From assembly GCA_027307405.1 (NCBI GenBank), contig DAHUXA010000009.1, positions 1-43,122 on the forward strand: a DNA stretch of 43,122 bases. Reading direction: 5' to 3'. This DNA is from Hyphomicrobiales bacterium (GTDB taxonomy: Bacteria > Pseudomonadota > Alphaproteobacteria > Rhizobiales > Xanthobacteraceae). Shown here in pieces: positions 21,743-30,835 of the stretch (positions are counted from its first letter, which is position 1; each line of letters begins with the position of its first letter). The notes under the pieces are model-generated. The model did not search any database. It had not been told where the DNA came from and saw nothing but the letters and a program-made list of their open reading frames with translations. A program made the translations under genes and the position numbers.

Positions 21743-22710
21743 GTGAGCCTCTGGTGCTTGCCGTTCCGGCCAAGGGCCGCCTGCAGGAAAACGCGGAAGC
21801 ATTCTTTGCGCGCGCTGGGCTAACGCTCATCAAGCCGCGCGGCGCGCGCGACTACCGCGGTGCCGTCGCCGGTCTGGACGGTGTGGAGGTCGCGTATCTA
21901 TCGGCATCTGAAATCACCAGTCAGCTCGCGGCGGGTGCTGTACATCTTGGCGTCACGGGCGAGGATTTGGTTCGTGAGATGATCCCTGACGCAGACAAAC
22001 GTGTGATACTCATCGAAGGCCTTGGCTTTGGTTTTGCCAATGTCGTGGTCGCAGTGCCACAGGCTTGGATCGACGTGCGCACGATGTCCGATATCGACGA
22101 CGTCACCACGTCCTTCCGTCAGCACCACGACCGCAAGATGCGGGTGGCGACCAAATACGTCAATCTGACGCGAGATTTTTTCTCCTTGTGCGGCATCGTT
22201 GATTACCGCATCGTCGAGAGCTCGGGCGCGACTGAAGGCGCGCCTGCCGCCGGCACCGCCGAGATGATCGTCGACATCACTACCACCGGCACGACGCTTG
22301 CTGCCAACGGCCTGAAAGTCGTGGAGGATGGCACCATCCTGCGCTCGCAGGCAAACCTCGTGGCGGCGCGCAGCGCCGCGTGGGGCCAGAATGAACGCGA
22401 CCTCGCTCGCATAATCCTTGACAGGGTGGCCGCACAGGCGCGCGCACGCGCCTTCCGTGAGGTTCGCGCACGATTTGCCGCCGGCACCGATATGTTGGTC
22501 GAAAACGCCAAGCGGAAATTCAATATCGAAGCGCCATTCGGTGGCCCAACAGGAGCGGGCGTGTTGACGCTGCACTGCCCGCCGGATCAGGTCTACGCGC
22601 TGACCAGCTTCCTGCGCGAGAACGGCGCTGAGGCGGTCGCGGTAGCCGAACTCGGTTACGTGTTCTCGCGCGACAACCCGCTCTACGCGAAGCTCGAAGC
22701 GGGGCTTTAG
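21739..22710 (+). CDS. hisG: ATP phosphoribosyltransferase HisG
   Basis: [85 protein letters not shown]. Confidence 0.95.
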   Translation: MSEPLVLAVPAKGRLQENAEAFFARAGLTLIKPRGARDYRGAVAGLDGVEVAYLSASEITSQLAAGAVHLGVTGEDLVREMIPDADKRVILIEGLGFGFANVVVAVPQAWIDVRTMSDIDDVTTSFRQHHDRKMRVATKYVNLTRDFFSLCGIVDYRIVESSGATEGAPAAGTAEMIVDITTTGTTLAANGLKVVEDGTILRSQANLVAARSAAWGQNERDLARIILDRVAAQARARAFREVRARFAAGTDMLVENAKRKFNIEAPFGGPTGAGVLTLHCPPDQVYALTSFLRENGAEAVAVAELGYVFSRDNPLYAKLEAGL

Positions 22711-23948
22711 AACAATTCAAAGTCAATCGGTTTGTGCCGGTCGAGCGTGCGATGCACGGGTGGCAGCGGGTATTTCAAGCCGCTGGCACAGTTAAACAAC
22801 ACGACCTGATCGGTGCGCTTTACGCGTCCATCCGCAAGGCTCTGCTTATAAGCTGCATAGGTTGCTGCACCTTCCGGGCAGATGAGAAAGCCCTCCTCGC
22901 AAGCCATTTCCTCAAGTGCAGCGCTGATTGCCTCATCAGGTATCGCGATGGCAAAACCGCCGCTCTCACGTACGGCGCGCAGGATGAGGAAGTCACCGAT
23001 AGCCTGCGGCACGCGGATGCCGGAAGCGATTGTGTGCGCGTTTTCCCAGCGGGGCGCGTGTTCTTGGCCCGCCTCGAAGGCGTTCACCATCGGCGCGCAA
23101 CCGGTGGCCTGCACCGCGACCATGCGTGGACGCTTCTTGCCAATGAAACCAATGGCCTCCAGCTCGGCGAAAGCCTTCCACATGCCGATCAATCCCGTGC
23201 CACCCCCCGTCGGATAGAAGATCACGTCCGGCACTTGCCAGCCGAGCTGCTCGGCGAGCTCGAGGCCCATCGTTTTTTTTCCTTCGATCCGGTACGGCTC
23301 CTTCAAGGTAGACGTGTCGAACCAGCCAACTTTCGCTTTCCCTTCCCCGACAATCTTGCCGCAGTCGTCGATCAACCCGTTGACGCGATAAACAGTCGCT
23401 CCTTGCAATGCGATCTCGCTGACATTCACCTCCGGCGTGTCCTCCGGACAAAAAATAGTGGTCTTGATGGCGGCACGCGAAGCATAGGCAGCAAGCGCCG
23501 CGCCGGCATTGCCATTGGTCGGCATCGCCATGTGCTTGATGCCAAGCGCCTTGGCCATCGAGACTGCCATCACCAGCCCGCGCGCCTTGAACGAACCCGT
23601 CGGCAAGCGGCCTTCGTCCTTCACGAGGATTTCGCCGCCGCCAAGCTTCGCGGAAAGGCGCGGCATGCGCACAATCGGCGTCATCACTTCGCCCAAGCTG
23701 ACGATGTCCACAGCTTTGCGAACCGGCAGTAATTCGCGATAGCGCCAAAGATCGGGGGCGCGCGCCGCAAGGGTTTCCTTGTTCAGCGCTTTGCGAACGC
23801 CTTCGAGATCATAGCGAACCAACAGCGGCTTTCCTGCTCTCGACAAGTTGTGCACCTGATCGGCCTCGTGGCGCTCGCCGGTCATCGCGCATTCGAGATA
23901 CGTGACAAAGCACGGAAGCTTGGCCGTCAAGTTGTCATCGTGGTGCAT
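22707..23948 (-). CDS. Threonine synthase (fold-type II PLP enzyme)
   Basis: PLP lysine [49 protein letters not shown]. Start [25 protein letters not shown]. Confidence 0.85.
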   Translation of the reverse strand: MHHDDNLTAKLPCFVTYLECAMTGERHEADQVHNLSRAGKPLLVRYDLEGVRKALNKETLAARAPDLWRYRELLPVRKAVDIVSLGEVMTPIVRMPRLSAKLGGGEILVKDEGRLPTGSFKARGLVMAVSMAKALGIKHMAMPTNGNAGAALAAYASRAAIKTTIFCPEDTPEVNVSEIALQGATVYRVNGLIDDCGKIVGEGKAKVGWFDTSTLKEPYRIEGKKTMGLELAEQLGWQVPDVIFYPTGGGTGLIGMWKAFAELEAIGFIGKKRPRMVAVQATGCAPMVNAFEAGQEHAPRWENAHTIASGIRVPQAIGDFLILRAVRESGGFAIAIPDEAISAALEEMACEEGFLICPEGAATYAAYKQSLADGRVKRTDQVVLFNCASGLKYPLPPVHRTLDRHKPIDFELF

Positions 23949-23979
23949 AGTCAGACTCAGTTTCCGCACGGGGCAAGAG

Positions 23980-24441
23980 TCAGCTGGCGTCACTGTCCGG
24001 CTGGCGTACACGGAATACTACGAAGTGCGAAAGCGAGAAATTGACGACGAAGCTCGCCAAGATAGACACTAACTTCGCAAACAGTACTGGCAGGAGGTAG
24101 GAAAGGGCGAACAGAATTGCCGTGCTTGACACCATGCCGGCAACGCCCGAGGCGGCAAAGCTTGTGTAGTCGCGCCAACGCAGAACGCGTCCCGATTCTG
24201 GACCGAAGGTAATGAAGGAGTTCATCACATAGGAGCATGTCACCGCCACAAGCCATGCCAAAACGTTTGCCGGCACCAATGGCCAGTGCAGGTAGGTGGC
24301 AGTTGTCCAAAAAACGCTGAAATCAATGGCAGTATTGACAACGCCGACCAGCGCGAAACTCACGGCCTTGAGCGCAAGAGCACGCTCGTGCCAGGCCACG
24401 ACGAGACGGTCGAAGATGTTTTGCAGGGGCGCTGGGATCAT
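23980..24441 (-). CDS. GtrA family small membrane protein (putative polyprenyl-phosphate sugar flippase)
   Basis: Four TM segments with GtrA signature FALVGVVNTAIDFSVFW and SYVMNSFITF. Start MIPAPLQNIF; longer ORF to 24546 possible. Confidence 0.88.
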   Translation of the reverse strand: MIPAPLQNIFDRLVVAWHERALALKAVSFALVGVVNTAIDFSVFWTTATYLHWPLVPANVLAWLVAVTCSYVMNSFITFGPESGRVLRWRDYTSFAASGVAGMVSSTAILFALSYLLPVLFAKLVSILASFVVNFSLSHFVVFRVRQPDSDAS

Positions 24442-24550
24442 CGTCCGCTTTCGATTAGCACGGCAAATGATGTCCCGGTAGGCCGGGCGCGACAGCGCCA
24501 TTCCGGTGCGGTATAGATCGCCAGAAAATGAGGGTGGCAAGGTCAATCAT

Positions 24551-25591
24551 ATGGCGGTGAAACCGACCAAAGCAGGCACACGCACGCGTCCAACGTCCAC
24601 GCCGACGCTGTCGGTCGTCGTGCCTTTGTTCAACGAGGCCAAGGGTCTGCCGGCCTTGCATGAGCGTATCGCCGAGGTCGCGCGTTACTTACAGGTCAAG
24701 CGCGGGCTAAACCTCGAAATAGTGTACGTCGACGATGGCAGCAGCGATGGGACGAGCGACGTCGCCAAATCCTTGCCCGCTATACCGCTCGACATTCAGG
24801 TGGTCACGTTATCGCGCAATTTCGGTAAGGAAGCTGCCTTGCTCGCCGGCCTCGATCACGCTCGTCCAGGCGCCGTGTTATTCATGGACGGCGACGGACA
24901 GCATCCCCCGGATTTGATCGACACTCTGGTCGCACGCTGGCTCGATGATAGTTACGACGTGGTCTACACTGCCAAGGCACACCGCGAGAACGAGGCCTTG
25001 TTAAGACGGATTGGCGTTCGGTTATTCTACGCACTGCTCAACTGGGGAGCACGCCACAAAATTCCGGAAGATGCCGGCGATTTCCGCTTGTTGTCGGCGC
25101 GTGCCGCAGAGGCGATGCGTCAGATGCCGGAACGCAACCGGTTCTTTAAGGGACTGTCGAGCTGGATCGGTTTTCGTCAGGTGCGCGTAGACTATGAGCC
25201 GGCAGCGCGCAAACATGGTGCGACAAGCTGGAACGTGCGGATGCTGGTGGGCCTCTCAATCGAAGGACTCACGTCGTTCTCTGTGGCACCACTGCGCGTC
25301 GCCAGCCTGCTGGGCGTATTGCTGGCCTTGACCGCTCTCTTTTTCGGCAGCTGGATCGTGTTGGAAACGCTTCTCTACGGCAAAGACGTGCCAGGCTATC
25401 CCTCGCTAGTGGTCAGCGTGATGGTGATCGGCGGCGTGCAGCTAATCCTCATCGGCGTATTGGGCGAATACGTCGGCAAGATGCTGTCCGAGATCAAAGG
25501 CCGGCCGGTCTATTTCGTCGCCGAACACAGCGTGAAGCGCGCGAGTGAATCGGCCAAGGCCCGGCCGGTAACATCTCGCGCGGCTGAGTAA
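24551..25591 (+). CDS. Glycosyltransferase family 2, DPMS/GtrB/ArnC-like polyprenyl-phosphate sugar transferase
   Basis: LSVVVPLFNEAKGLPALHERI, VDDGSSDGTSDVA, LSRNFGKEAALLAGLDHA, MDGDGQHPPDLI; two C-terminal TM helices. Confidence 0.93.
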   Translation: MAVKPTKAGTRTRPTSTPTLSVVVPLFNEAKGLPALHERIAEVARYLQVKRGLNLEIVYVDDGSSDGTSDVAKSLPAIPLDIQVVTLSRNFGKEAALLAGLDHARPGAVLFMDGDGQHPPDLIDTLVARWLDDSYDVVYTAKAHRENEALLRRIGVRLFYALLNWGARHKIPEDAGDFRLLSARAAEAMRQMPERNRFFKGLSSWIGFRQVRVDYEPAARKHGATSWNVRMLVGLSIEGLTSFSVAPLRVASLLGVLLALTALFFGSWIVLETLLYGKDVPGYPSLVVSVMVIGGVQLILIGVLGEYVGKMLSEIKGRPVYFVAEHSVKRASESAKARPVTSRAAE

Positions 25592-25602
25592 CTCGGCCCA
25601 TC

Positions 25603-26469
25603 ATGCGCACGGCACTTCGCCGCATTTGGCTGTGCGCCGATGACTACGGTATTTCTCCAGGCGTCAACGCCGGCATTCGCGAGTTGATCGTACGCGGACG
25701 TATAAATGCGACCTCGGTCATGGTGGCAGCGCCGTATTTCAACAAGGATGAAGTAGCCGCGCTCGATACGCTCAATTCAGGCAAAAAGCGCGCGGCTGTC
25801 GGATTGCACGTGACACTCACCGCGCCGTTCAAGCCATTGAGCGCGAATTTTGTGCCCGCGCGCGAGGGTCGATTTTTACCCCTCAACAATATGTTGCGGG
25901 CGGCGGCCACTCGACGGCTGAAGTCTGAAGCGCTGGTGATCGAAATCGCGACACAACTAAGGACATTTATCGAGGCCTTTGGCCAGCCGCCGGATTTTCT
26001 TGACGGCCATCAGCATGTGCATTTGTTCCCCCAAGTGCGGGACGCGTTCCTGCAAGTCGCCGCGCGTGGAGCACCCGACGCCTGGGTGAGGCAGTGCGGC
26101 CGTTCGCGTCCCAGCCGGCGCGTGCCTGATCGCAAGGCGCTAACGCTCGATATTTTGAGCATTGGTTTTCGCCGCAAGGCGAAACGAATGGGAGTTCCGA
26201 CCAACCCGGCTTTCGCAGGAACCTACGCTTTCAACGCCAAGGCCAATTTCGCCAAAATATTTCGGAGCTTCCTGCCAGGCCTGCCCGACGGCGGTCTAAT
26301 TATGTGTCATCCTGGCTTTGTCGATCCCGAGTTAAGAGCGCTCGATTCGCTGACGATGCTACGCCAGCACGAATTTGCCTTCTTTAATTCCAATGCTTGC
26401 CCGGAGTTGCTGGCCGAACACGGCGTCGCGCTTGGGCCCCCCACTGGCAAAAATGGCGGCGGCGCCTAG
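25603..26469 (+). CDS. ChbG/HpnK (YdjC-like) family carbohydrate deacetylase
   Basis: LCADDYGISPGVNAGIRELIVRGRINATSVMV, VGLHVTLTAPF, FLDGHQHVHLFPQVR, MCHPGFVDPELRALDSL: all four YdjC metal/catalytic motifs present. Confidence 0.92.
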   Translation: MRTALRRIWLCADDYGISPGVNAGIRELIVRGRINATSVMVAAPYFNKDEVAALDTLNSGKKRAAVGLHVTLTAPFKPLSANFVPAREGRFLPLNNMLRAAATRRLKSEALVIEIATQLRTFIEAFGQPPDFLDGHQHVHLFPQVRDAFLQVAARGAPDAWVRQCGRSRPSRRVPDRKALTLDILSIGFRRKAKRMGVPTNPAFAGTYAFNAKANFAKIFRSFLPGLPDGGLIMCHPGFVDPELRALDSLTMLRQHEFAFFNSNACPELLAEHGVALGPPTGKNGGGA

Positions 26470-26500
26470 ATAACAGCGCCGACGGCCATGGGAGGACATC

Positions 26501-27190
26501 ATGACGCCGCAAGAACGCCAAATGGTTGATGATCTGTTTGACCGGCTCGCACGGCTGGAAACAGCCCCACGCGATGCAGCAGCCGAGCGCGCGATCGCAG
26601 ACGGCCTTGCCAGTGCACCGCACGCGATTTATCCGCTCGTCCAGACTGTGCTGGTGCAAGACGAGGCGCTCAAGCGCGCCGACGCTCGCATCCGCGAGCT
26701 CTCAGGTGAGGGTTCCGGCAAACCTACGGGCAGCTTTCTTGATAGCATGCGTCAGGCGCTGACCGGACGCGCATCTGTACCAAGCGTGAACCCGAACACG
26801 TCAGTGGAACCCGATCCGCGCTGGAACAGGGACGGTACTGTTGGTGCAGCCGCAGGCCCTTCGCCGGGAGGCTCCTTCCTTGGCACCGCTGCGGCATCCG
26901 CCGCCGGAGTGATTGGCGGCGCTCTGTTGCTCAATTCGATCAGCTCGATGTTCGGCCATCACGGCAGCAGCGCGTTTGCGGCAATGCCGCCGACCGGCTC
27001 GCCGTGGGACAATAGTGCCGCTGGTAGCGACCTCGCGCGCGAGGCGGGTCTCAATGACATCGAGAGCGGTGCGCGCGGCGACATACAGCCAGCTGGGCTT
27101 TTTGATGATGACGAAGCTGGCGATGTATCTGATCTTGGGGATTTCGGCGGCGACGTGGGTGGAGATTTCGGCGGCGGCGACAGCGCCTGA
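26501..27190 (+). CDS. DUF2076 domain-containing protein with acidic/Gly-rich tail
   Basis: MTPQERQMVDDLFDRLARLE...AERAIADGLASAPHAIYPLVQTVLVQDEAL; C-terminal GDFGGDVGGDFGGGDSA. Confidence 0.87.
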   Translation: MTPQERQMVDDLFDRLARLETAPRDAAAERAIADGLASAPHAIYPLVQTVLVQDEALKRADARIRELSGEGSGKPTGSFLDSMRQALTGRASVPSVNPNTSVEPDPRWNRDGTVGAAAGPSPGGSFLGTAAASAAGVIGGALLLNSISSMFGHHGSSAFAAMPPTGSPWDNSAAGSDLAREAGLNDIESGARGDIQPAGLFDDDEAGDVSDLGDFGGDVGGDFGGGDSA

Positions 27191-27195
27191 GCCAA

Positions 27196-27963
27196 TCATA
27201 ACACCACAACTTTTGTACCGACCTTCACACGATCGTACAGATCGATGACATCCCCATTACGCATGCGGATGCAGCCTGATGACACATTTTGGCCGATTGT
27301 CCAGGGCTCGTTCGAACCGTGGATGCGATACAGCGTCGAGCCGAGATAGAGCGCGCGCGCGCCTAATGGATTATTCGGACCACCAGGTACGAAGTGAGGC
27401 AAATAGGGCTGGCGCTGAAGCATTTCGTCGGGCGGCACCCAATCTGGCCATTCCTTCTTGCCCGACACCGCGTGTACGCCGGACCACGTGAACCCCGGGC
27501 GGCCGACGCCGATGCCGTAACGCATCGCCTTGCCATCAGGTTCAACCAGATAGAGAAAATGATTTGGCGTATCGACAACAATGGTGCCCGGCGATTCCTC
27601 TCCGTTGTACGCAATCTGTTGCCGCAAGAAACGTGGATCTGTGCGGTCATCCGATCGCTGCGATCCCCGCATGGGATCAAGCAGTGATGAGTTGGCATAA
27701 GTTGGCGGATCGACTCGCTCCCCGCGATAATAATCCTGCTGCGGCGGCGGACCATACCATTGCTGTGACTCACGCTGAGGTCGCTGCGCTGAATCGCCAA
27801 ACAAGAATTCGATGAAACCGATGCCCGGCTTGGGCTGCATCTGCGATTGCGCGGACACGGCGCCCATCGACGAAGGCTTAGAGGGCGCGACCGAGACCGG
27901 TTGCGCAAATGCAAGATTGGACAATGAGACTGCTGCAAGCACCAATATAAACGAACATCGCAT
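27196..27963 (-). CDS. L,D-transpeptidase (YkuD domain), secreted
   Basis: Signal peptide MRCSFILVLAAVSLSNLAFAQP; YkuD motif YRIHGSNEPWTIGQNVSSGCIRMRNGDVIDLYDRV. Start trimmed from ORF-track 28296 to 27963. Confidence 0.93.
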   Translation of the reverse strand: MRCSFILVLAAVSLSNLAFAQPVSVAPSKPSSMGAVSAQSQMQPKPGIGFIEFLFGDSAQRPQRESQQWYGPPPQQDYYRGERVDPPTYANSSLLDPMRGSQRSDDRTDPRFLRQQIAYNGEESPGTIVVDTPNHFLYLVEPDGKAMRYGIGVGRPGFTWSGVHAVSGKKEWPDWVPPDEMLQRQPYLPHFVPGGPNNPLGARALYLGSTLYRIHGSNEPWTIGQNVSSGCIRMRNGDVIDLYDRVKVGTKVVVL

Positions 27964-28022
27964 TGACGCACCTTGAATGTCGTCGAATGCCACGGAGTAA
28001 AGAACCAAACGCACACCGATTG

Positions 28023-28037
28023 GTAAATCGCCGTTAA
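28023..28037 (+). promoter_or_regulatory. Candidate CtrA-like box (GTAA-N7-TTAA) between the L,D-transpeptidase gene and cheZ
   Basis: GTAAATCGCCGTTAA: one mismatch to TTAA-N7-TTAA; shares CGCCGTTAA with the site upstream of cheY. Confidence 0.3.
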
Positions 28038-28137
28038 ACAAGATTCGACATGGTAAACGAGTGGTTTCCACGTGCACGCAACGCAGCGTTAATGCTGCCT
28101 CGGTAAGAACATCGGCCGTAATGCGTGGGGCATAGGT

Positions 28138-28770
28138 GTGCAGCGCAAAGTATTTCGTATCGAACAGATGGTCGGAGGCGGCAGCGGCACGAGTGTCGCG
28201 GGACAACATGTCCACAGCCAGCCTGATCATACCAGCGAGGCACATTCCCGGAAGGAAGAGCAATCGACAGCGGCGCACGAGCTTGCAGCCATTCACGCTG
28301 CGATATCCTGCAACATGCGTGAACTTTCGGCACTCATCAACGACGGTAATGAACGGCGAATGACGCGCGCGGCTGGCGAACTTGGCGCCGCCGTTGGGGG
28401 AATGGAGACCGCCACACAGAAGATCTTGGCCTCGGCTGAGGTTATCGACGACTGCGCACGAGCCCTCGCCGCGGCCCTAAACAACGACTATCACCATGGC
28501 CTAGCGCAGGACCTGCAGGACCATGTGGTCCGCATCTACGAAGCCTGCAATTTTCAGGATCTCGCCGGCCAGCGGATCGGCAAAGTCATCGCGATGCTCG
28601 TCATGATCGAGGAGCGACTTATGGCCATGATCCAACACCATAGCGGGGCGAACGAGCAACGCGCTAAAGCGACTAAACCTTCGTCTGCCGGCGACCTTAT
28701 CAATGGTCCTCGACTTGACGGGGCTGCTGGCCACGCTAGTCAGCATGACATCGATGTGATGTTTGCCTAA
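28138..28770 (+). CDS. cheZ: CheZ-like chemotaxis protein phosphatase
   Basis: Long helical protein with the CheZ active-site helix VRIYEACNFQDLAGQRIGKVIAMLVMIEERLMAM (D and Q of FQDLAGQ conserved); N-terminus MQRKVFRIEQM. Confidence 0.82.
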   Translation: MQRKVFRIEQMVGGGSGTSVAGQHVHSQPDHTSEAHSRKEEQSTAAHELAAIHAAISCNMRELSALINDGNERRMTRAAGELGAAVGGMETATQKILASAEVIDDCARALAAALNNDYHHGLAQDLQDHVVRIYEACNFQDLAGQRIGKVIAMLVMIEERLMAMIQHHSGANEQRAKATKPSSAGDLINGPRLDGAAGHASQHDIDVMFA

Positions 28771-29957
28771 CCCGGCCGACGGATCGCGACGAAACAGATC
28801 AGCGCAATCGATGCAAACCCGGCAGCGAGAGCCAATGCCGCCGGGTCAGACGTGTATTCGACCACAAACGCCATCACCAAAGGTGCGGCCGATTGCACCA
28901 GCAGGAATGGCGCCGCAAGCCGACCCATGAGACGCCCATAGCCGGACGCACCAAACAGCGCCAGTGGGACCGCGCCGCGCGTAATGGTGACCAAGCCGTT
29001 GGCGCCGCCGAACATGAGCGCGAATGCCGCTGCCGTGCCGGTCGATATGCCCAATAGCGCCAGCATGACGAAAGCACACAACAATGCGCTAAGCGCGAAA
29101 CGTACGACCCATAGCGGGTGCAGATTGCGACCAAAAGTGAATTCGATGAGCCGCGCGCCAACCTGCGCTGGTCCGAACAATGCACCAATCCAGACCACCG
29201 TCCCGGCATCAATGCCGGTCCGCGTGAATATCGCCAGCAGGTGGGCTGAGAGGCCGGAGGGGACGAACGCATACGATGCAAATGCCGAGGCGACGAGTAT
29301 GAAGATTAAGCCGTGCGGTGGCAGGACCTTGATTGGTTGTTCCTGCCCGTCTGACGTTGGCACATCCGCTTCGAAACGAGTTCGTGGCAAGGCGAATGCG
29401 TGTAGGGGCGCTGCGACGCATGCGAGGAGCAGGGCATACACAAGATAAGTGCCACTCCACCCAACGCTTTCGATCAGAAAATGAGTGACCGGCCAACTCA
29501 CGGTCGACGCAAAGCCACCAGCAAGCGTGAGCGCTGTAATCGGCCGGCGCGCGCTAAACCCGAATATACGGCCAAGTGTAGCAAAAGCTGAATCGTACAA
29601 GTTTGCCGCCCTCGCGACACCAAGCACCATCCAAATGGCATAGTAAGCGACCGGCTGGGCGGCATGTACAATCAGAAAAAGACCGAGCGCCCCGATCAGG
29701 GAGCCGATCGTCATGACGACATGACCGCCGAAGCGATCGATCGAGCGGCCGACATAAGGCGCAACCAGCCCGGCGACCAAAAGCCCGACCGAAAACCCGC
29801 CCATGGTGAAGGAGATCGACCACCCACGATCAGCCGCAATCAACGGAACGATCAACACCGGTGTGTAGAAGATCGTGCCCCAGGAAAGAATTTGCGTGAC
29901 GCCAAGGACGGGCACAGCACGCCACGGGCCCTCGATGAAGTCACGTGAAGAACTCAT
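28767..29957 (-). CDS. Major facilitator superfamily transporter
   Basis: About 12 hydrophobic segments; GFSVGLLVAGLVAPYVGRSIDRFGGHVVMTIGSLIGALGLFLI MFS motif. Confidence 0.88.
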   Translation of the reverse strand: MSSSRDFIEGPWRAVPVLGVTQILSWGTIFYTPVLIVPLIAADRGWSISFTMGGFSVGLLVAGLVAPYVGRSIDRFGGHVVMTIGSLIGALGLFLIVHAAQPVAYYAIWMVLGVARAANLYDSAFATLGRIFGFSARRPITALTLAGGFASTVSWPVTHFLIESVGWSGTYLVYALLLACVAAPLHAFALPRTRFEADVPTSDGQEQPIKVLPPHGLIFILVASAFASYAFVPSGLSAHLLAIFTRTGIDAGTVVWIGALFGPAQVGARLIEFTFGRNLHPLWVVRFALSALLCAFVMLALLGISTGTAAAFALMFGGANGLVTITRGAVPLALFGASGYGRLMGRLAAPFLLVQSAAPLVMAFVVEYTSDPAALALAAGFASIALICFVAIRRPG

Positions 29958-30040
29958 GTAGCGGTCATCGCGGACAACGATGGCTGTACCTTTAACAGGC
30001 CGGCGCAGTTGAACTCACGCGTTCTACAGCGTGCAGGCAA

Positions 30041-30607
30041 TTACTGCGCAGGTCTTGGTGGCGGCGGTGCCGTTCTCGGCTTCGGTTTTGGCTTAGTCGC
30101 GGCCGGCTTGGCGCCTGCCGTCCCGCAACGGACATAGACCATAGTGCCATAGCGGCCCTGCACTTCCGAATCCATCCAGCGGAGGATGAGTATGCGGCCG
30201 TCAAAAAGAACCACTTCCCGGTCCTGAGCGCCGCCCGCCTCGCCGTCGGCTGGCCCGATGTAGGTTTTGCCGCCGGGGCCTCCTTTCAGGCGCAGCTCGG
30301 TTGGCGTCGCCTCATCGGCGAGGTGCATCATGACGCCACCGCTCGGGCCAAGCGTAATCACGTAAGGCTGCTTGCACTGCCCGGCCGCCGCCGTTTCAGT
30401 CCGCGCGCGGTCCTCTTCCTTGTGATAGGCCGCAAGCCCCCACCGCCCAACAATATCCTGCGGCGGGAAGGCTGGTGGGAGGACCGGGCCCCTAGCCGGC
30501 ACACCCGGTTGCTCGACTTGCGGCCCGGTTGCGCAGCCGGAAAGCCCGAGTGCGAATACGCCGAGGGCGATTGCAACGGACAACGCGCGGCGATTGGGAG
30601 GGTTCAT
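30041..30607 (-). CDS. Lipoprotein of unknown function (possible AprI/Inh-like beta-barrel)
   Basis: Lipobox ALGLSGCATGP; DIVGRWGLAAYHKEEDRARTETAAAGQCKQPYVITLGPSGGVMMHL; Pro/Lys-rich C-terminus. Family only tentative. Confidence 0.7.
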   Translation of the reverse strand: MNPPNRRALSVAIALGVFALGLSGCATGPQVEQPGVPARGPVLPPAFPPQDIVGRWGLAAYHKEEDRARTETAAAGQCKQPYVITLGPSGGVMMHLADEATPTELRLKGGPGGKTYIGPADGEAGGAQDREVVLFDGRILILRWMDSEVQGRYGTMVYVRCGTAGAKPAATKPKPKPRTAPPPPRPAQ

Positions 30608-30707
30608 TCCGGCTCCTCGGGAAGAAAGCCCCAAGACTTTGGAGTGCATCAGCGGACAGCGCAAGCACGGTTTCACGAACCGCGTCCGTATTTTACCAAC
30701 CCTTACC

Positions 30708-30736
30708 TTGACACCCCGGCGCGAAGGCAATATTTC
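30708..30736 (+). promoter_or_regulatory. sigma70-like promoter of groESL
   Basis: TTGACA (30708-30713), 17-nt spacer, TATTTC (30731-30736), immediately upstream of CIRCE. Confidence 0.7.
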
Positions 30737-30747
30737 CCGGTCAGCGA

Positions 30748-30774
30748 TTAGCACTCCTTTGGTGCGAGTGCTAA
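30748..30774 (+). promoter_or_regulatory. CIRCE element (HrcA operator)
   Basis: Perfect TTAGCACTC-N9-GAGTGCTAA. Confidence 0.97.
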
Positions 30775-30835
30775 ATGACTGAAAAATAGTTACTTTTTGT
30801 TTCACGGAGACGCGGGTTCGCGCAAGAGGAAGCCT

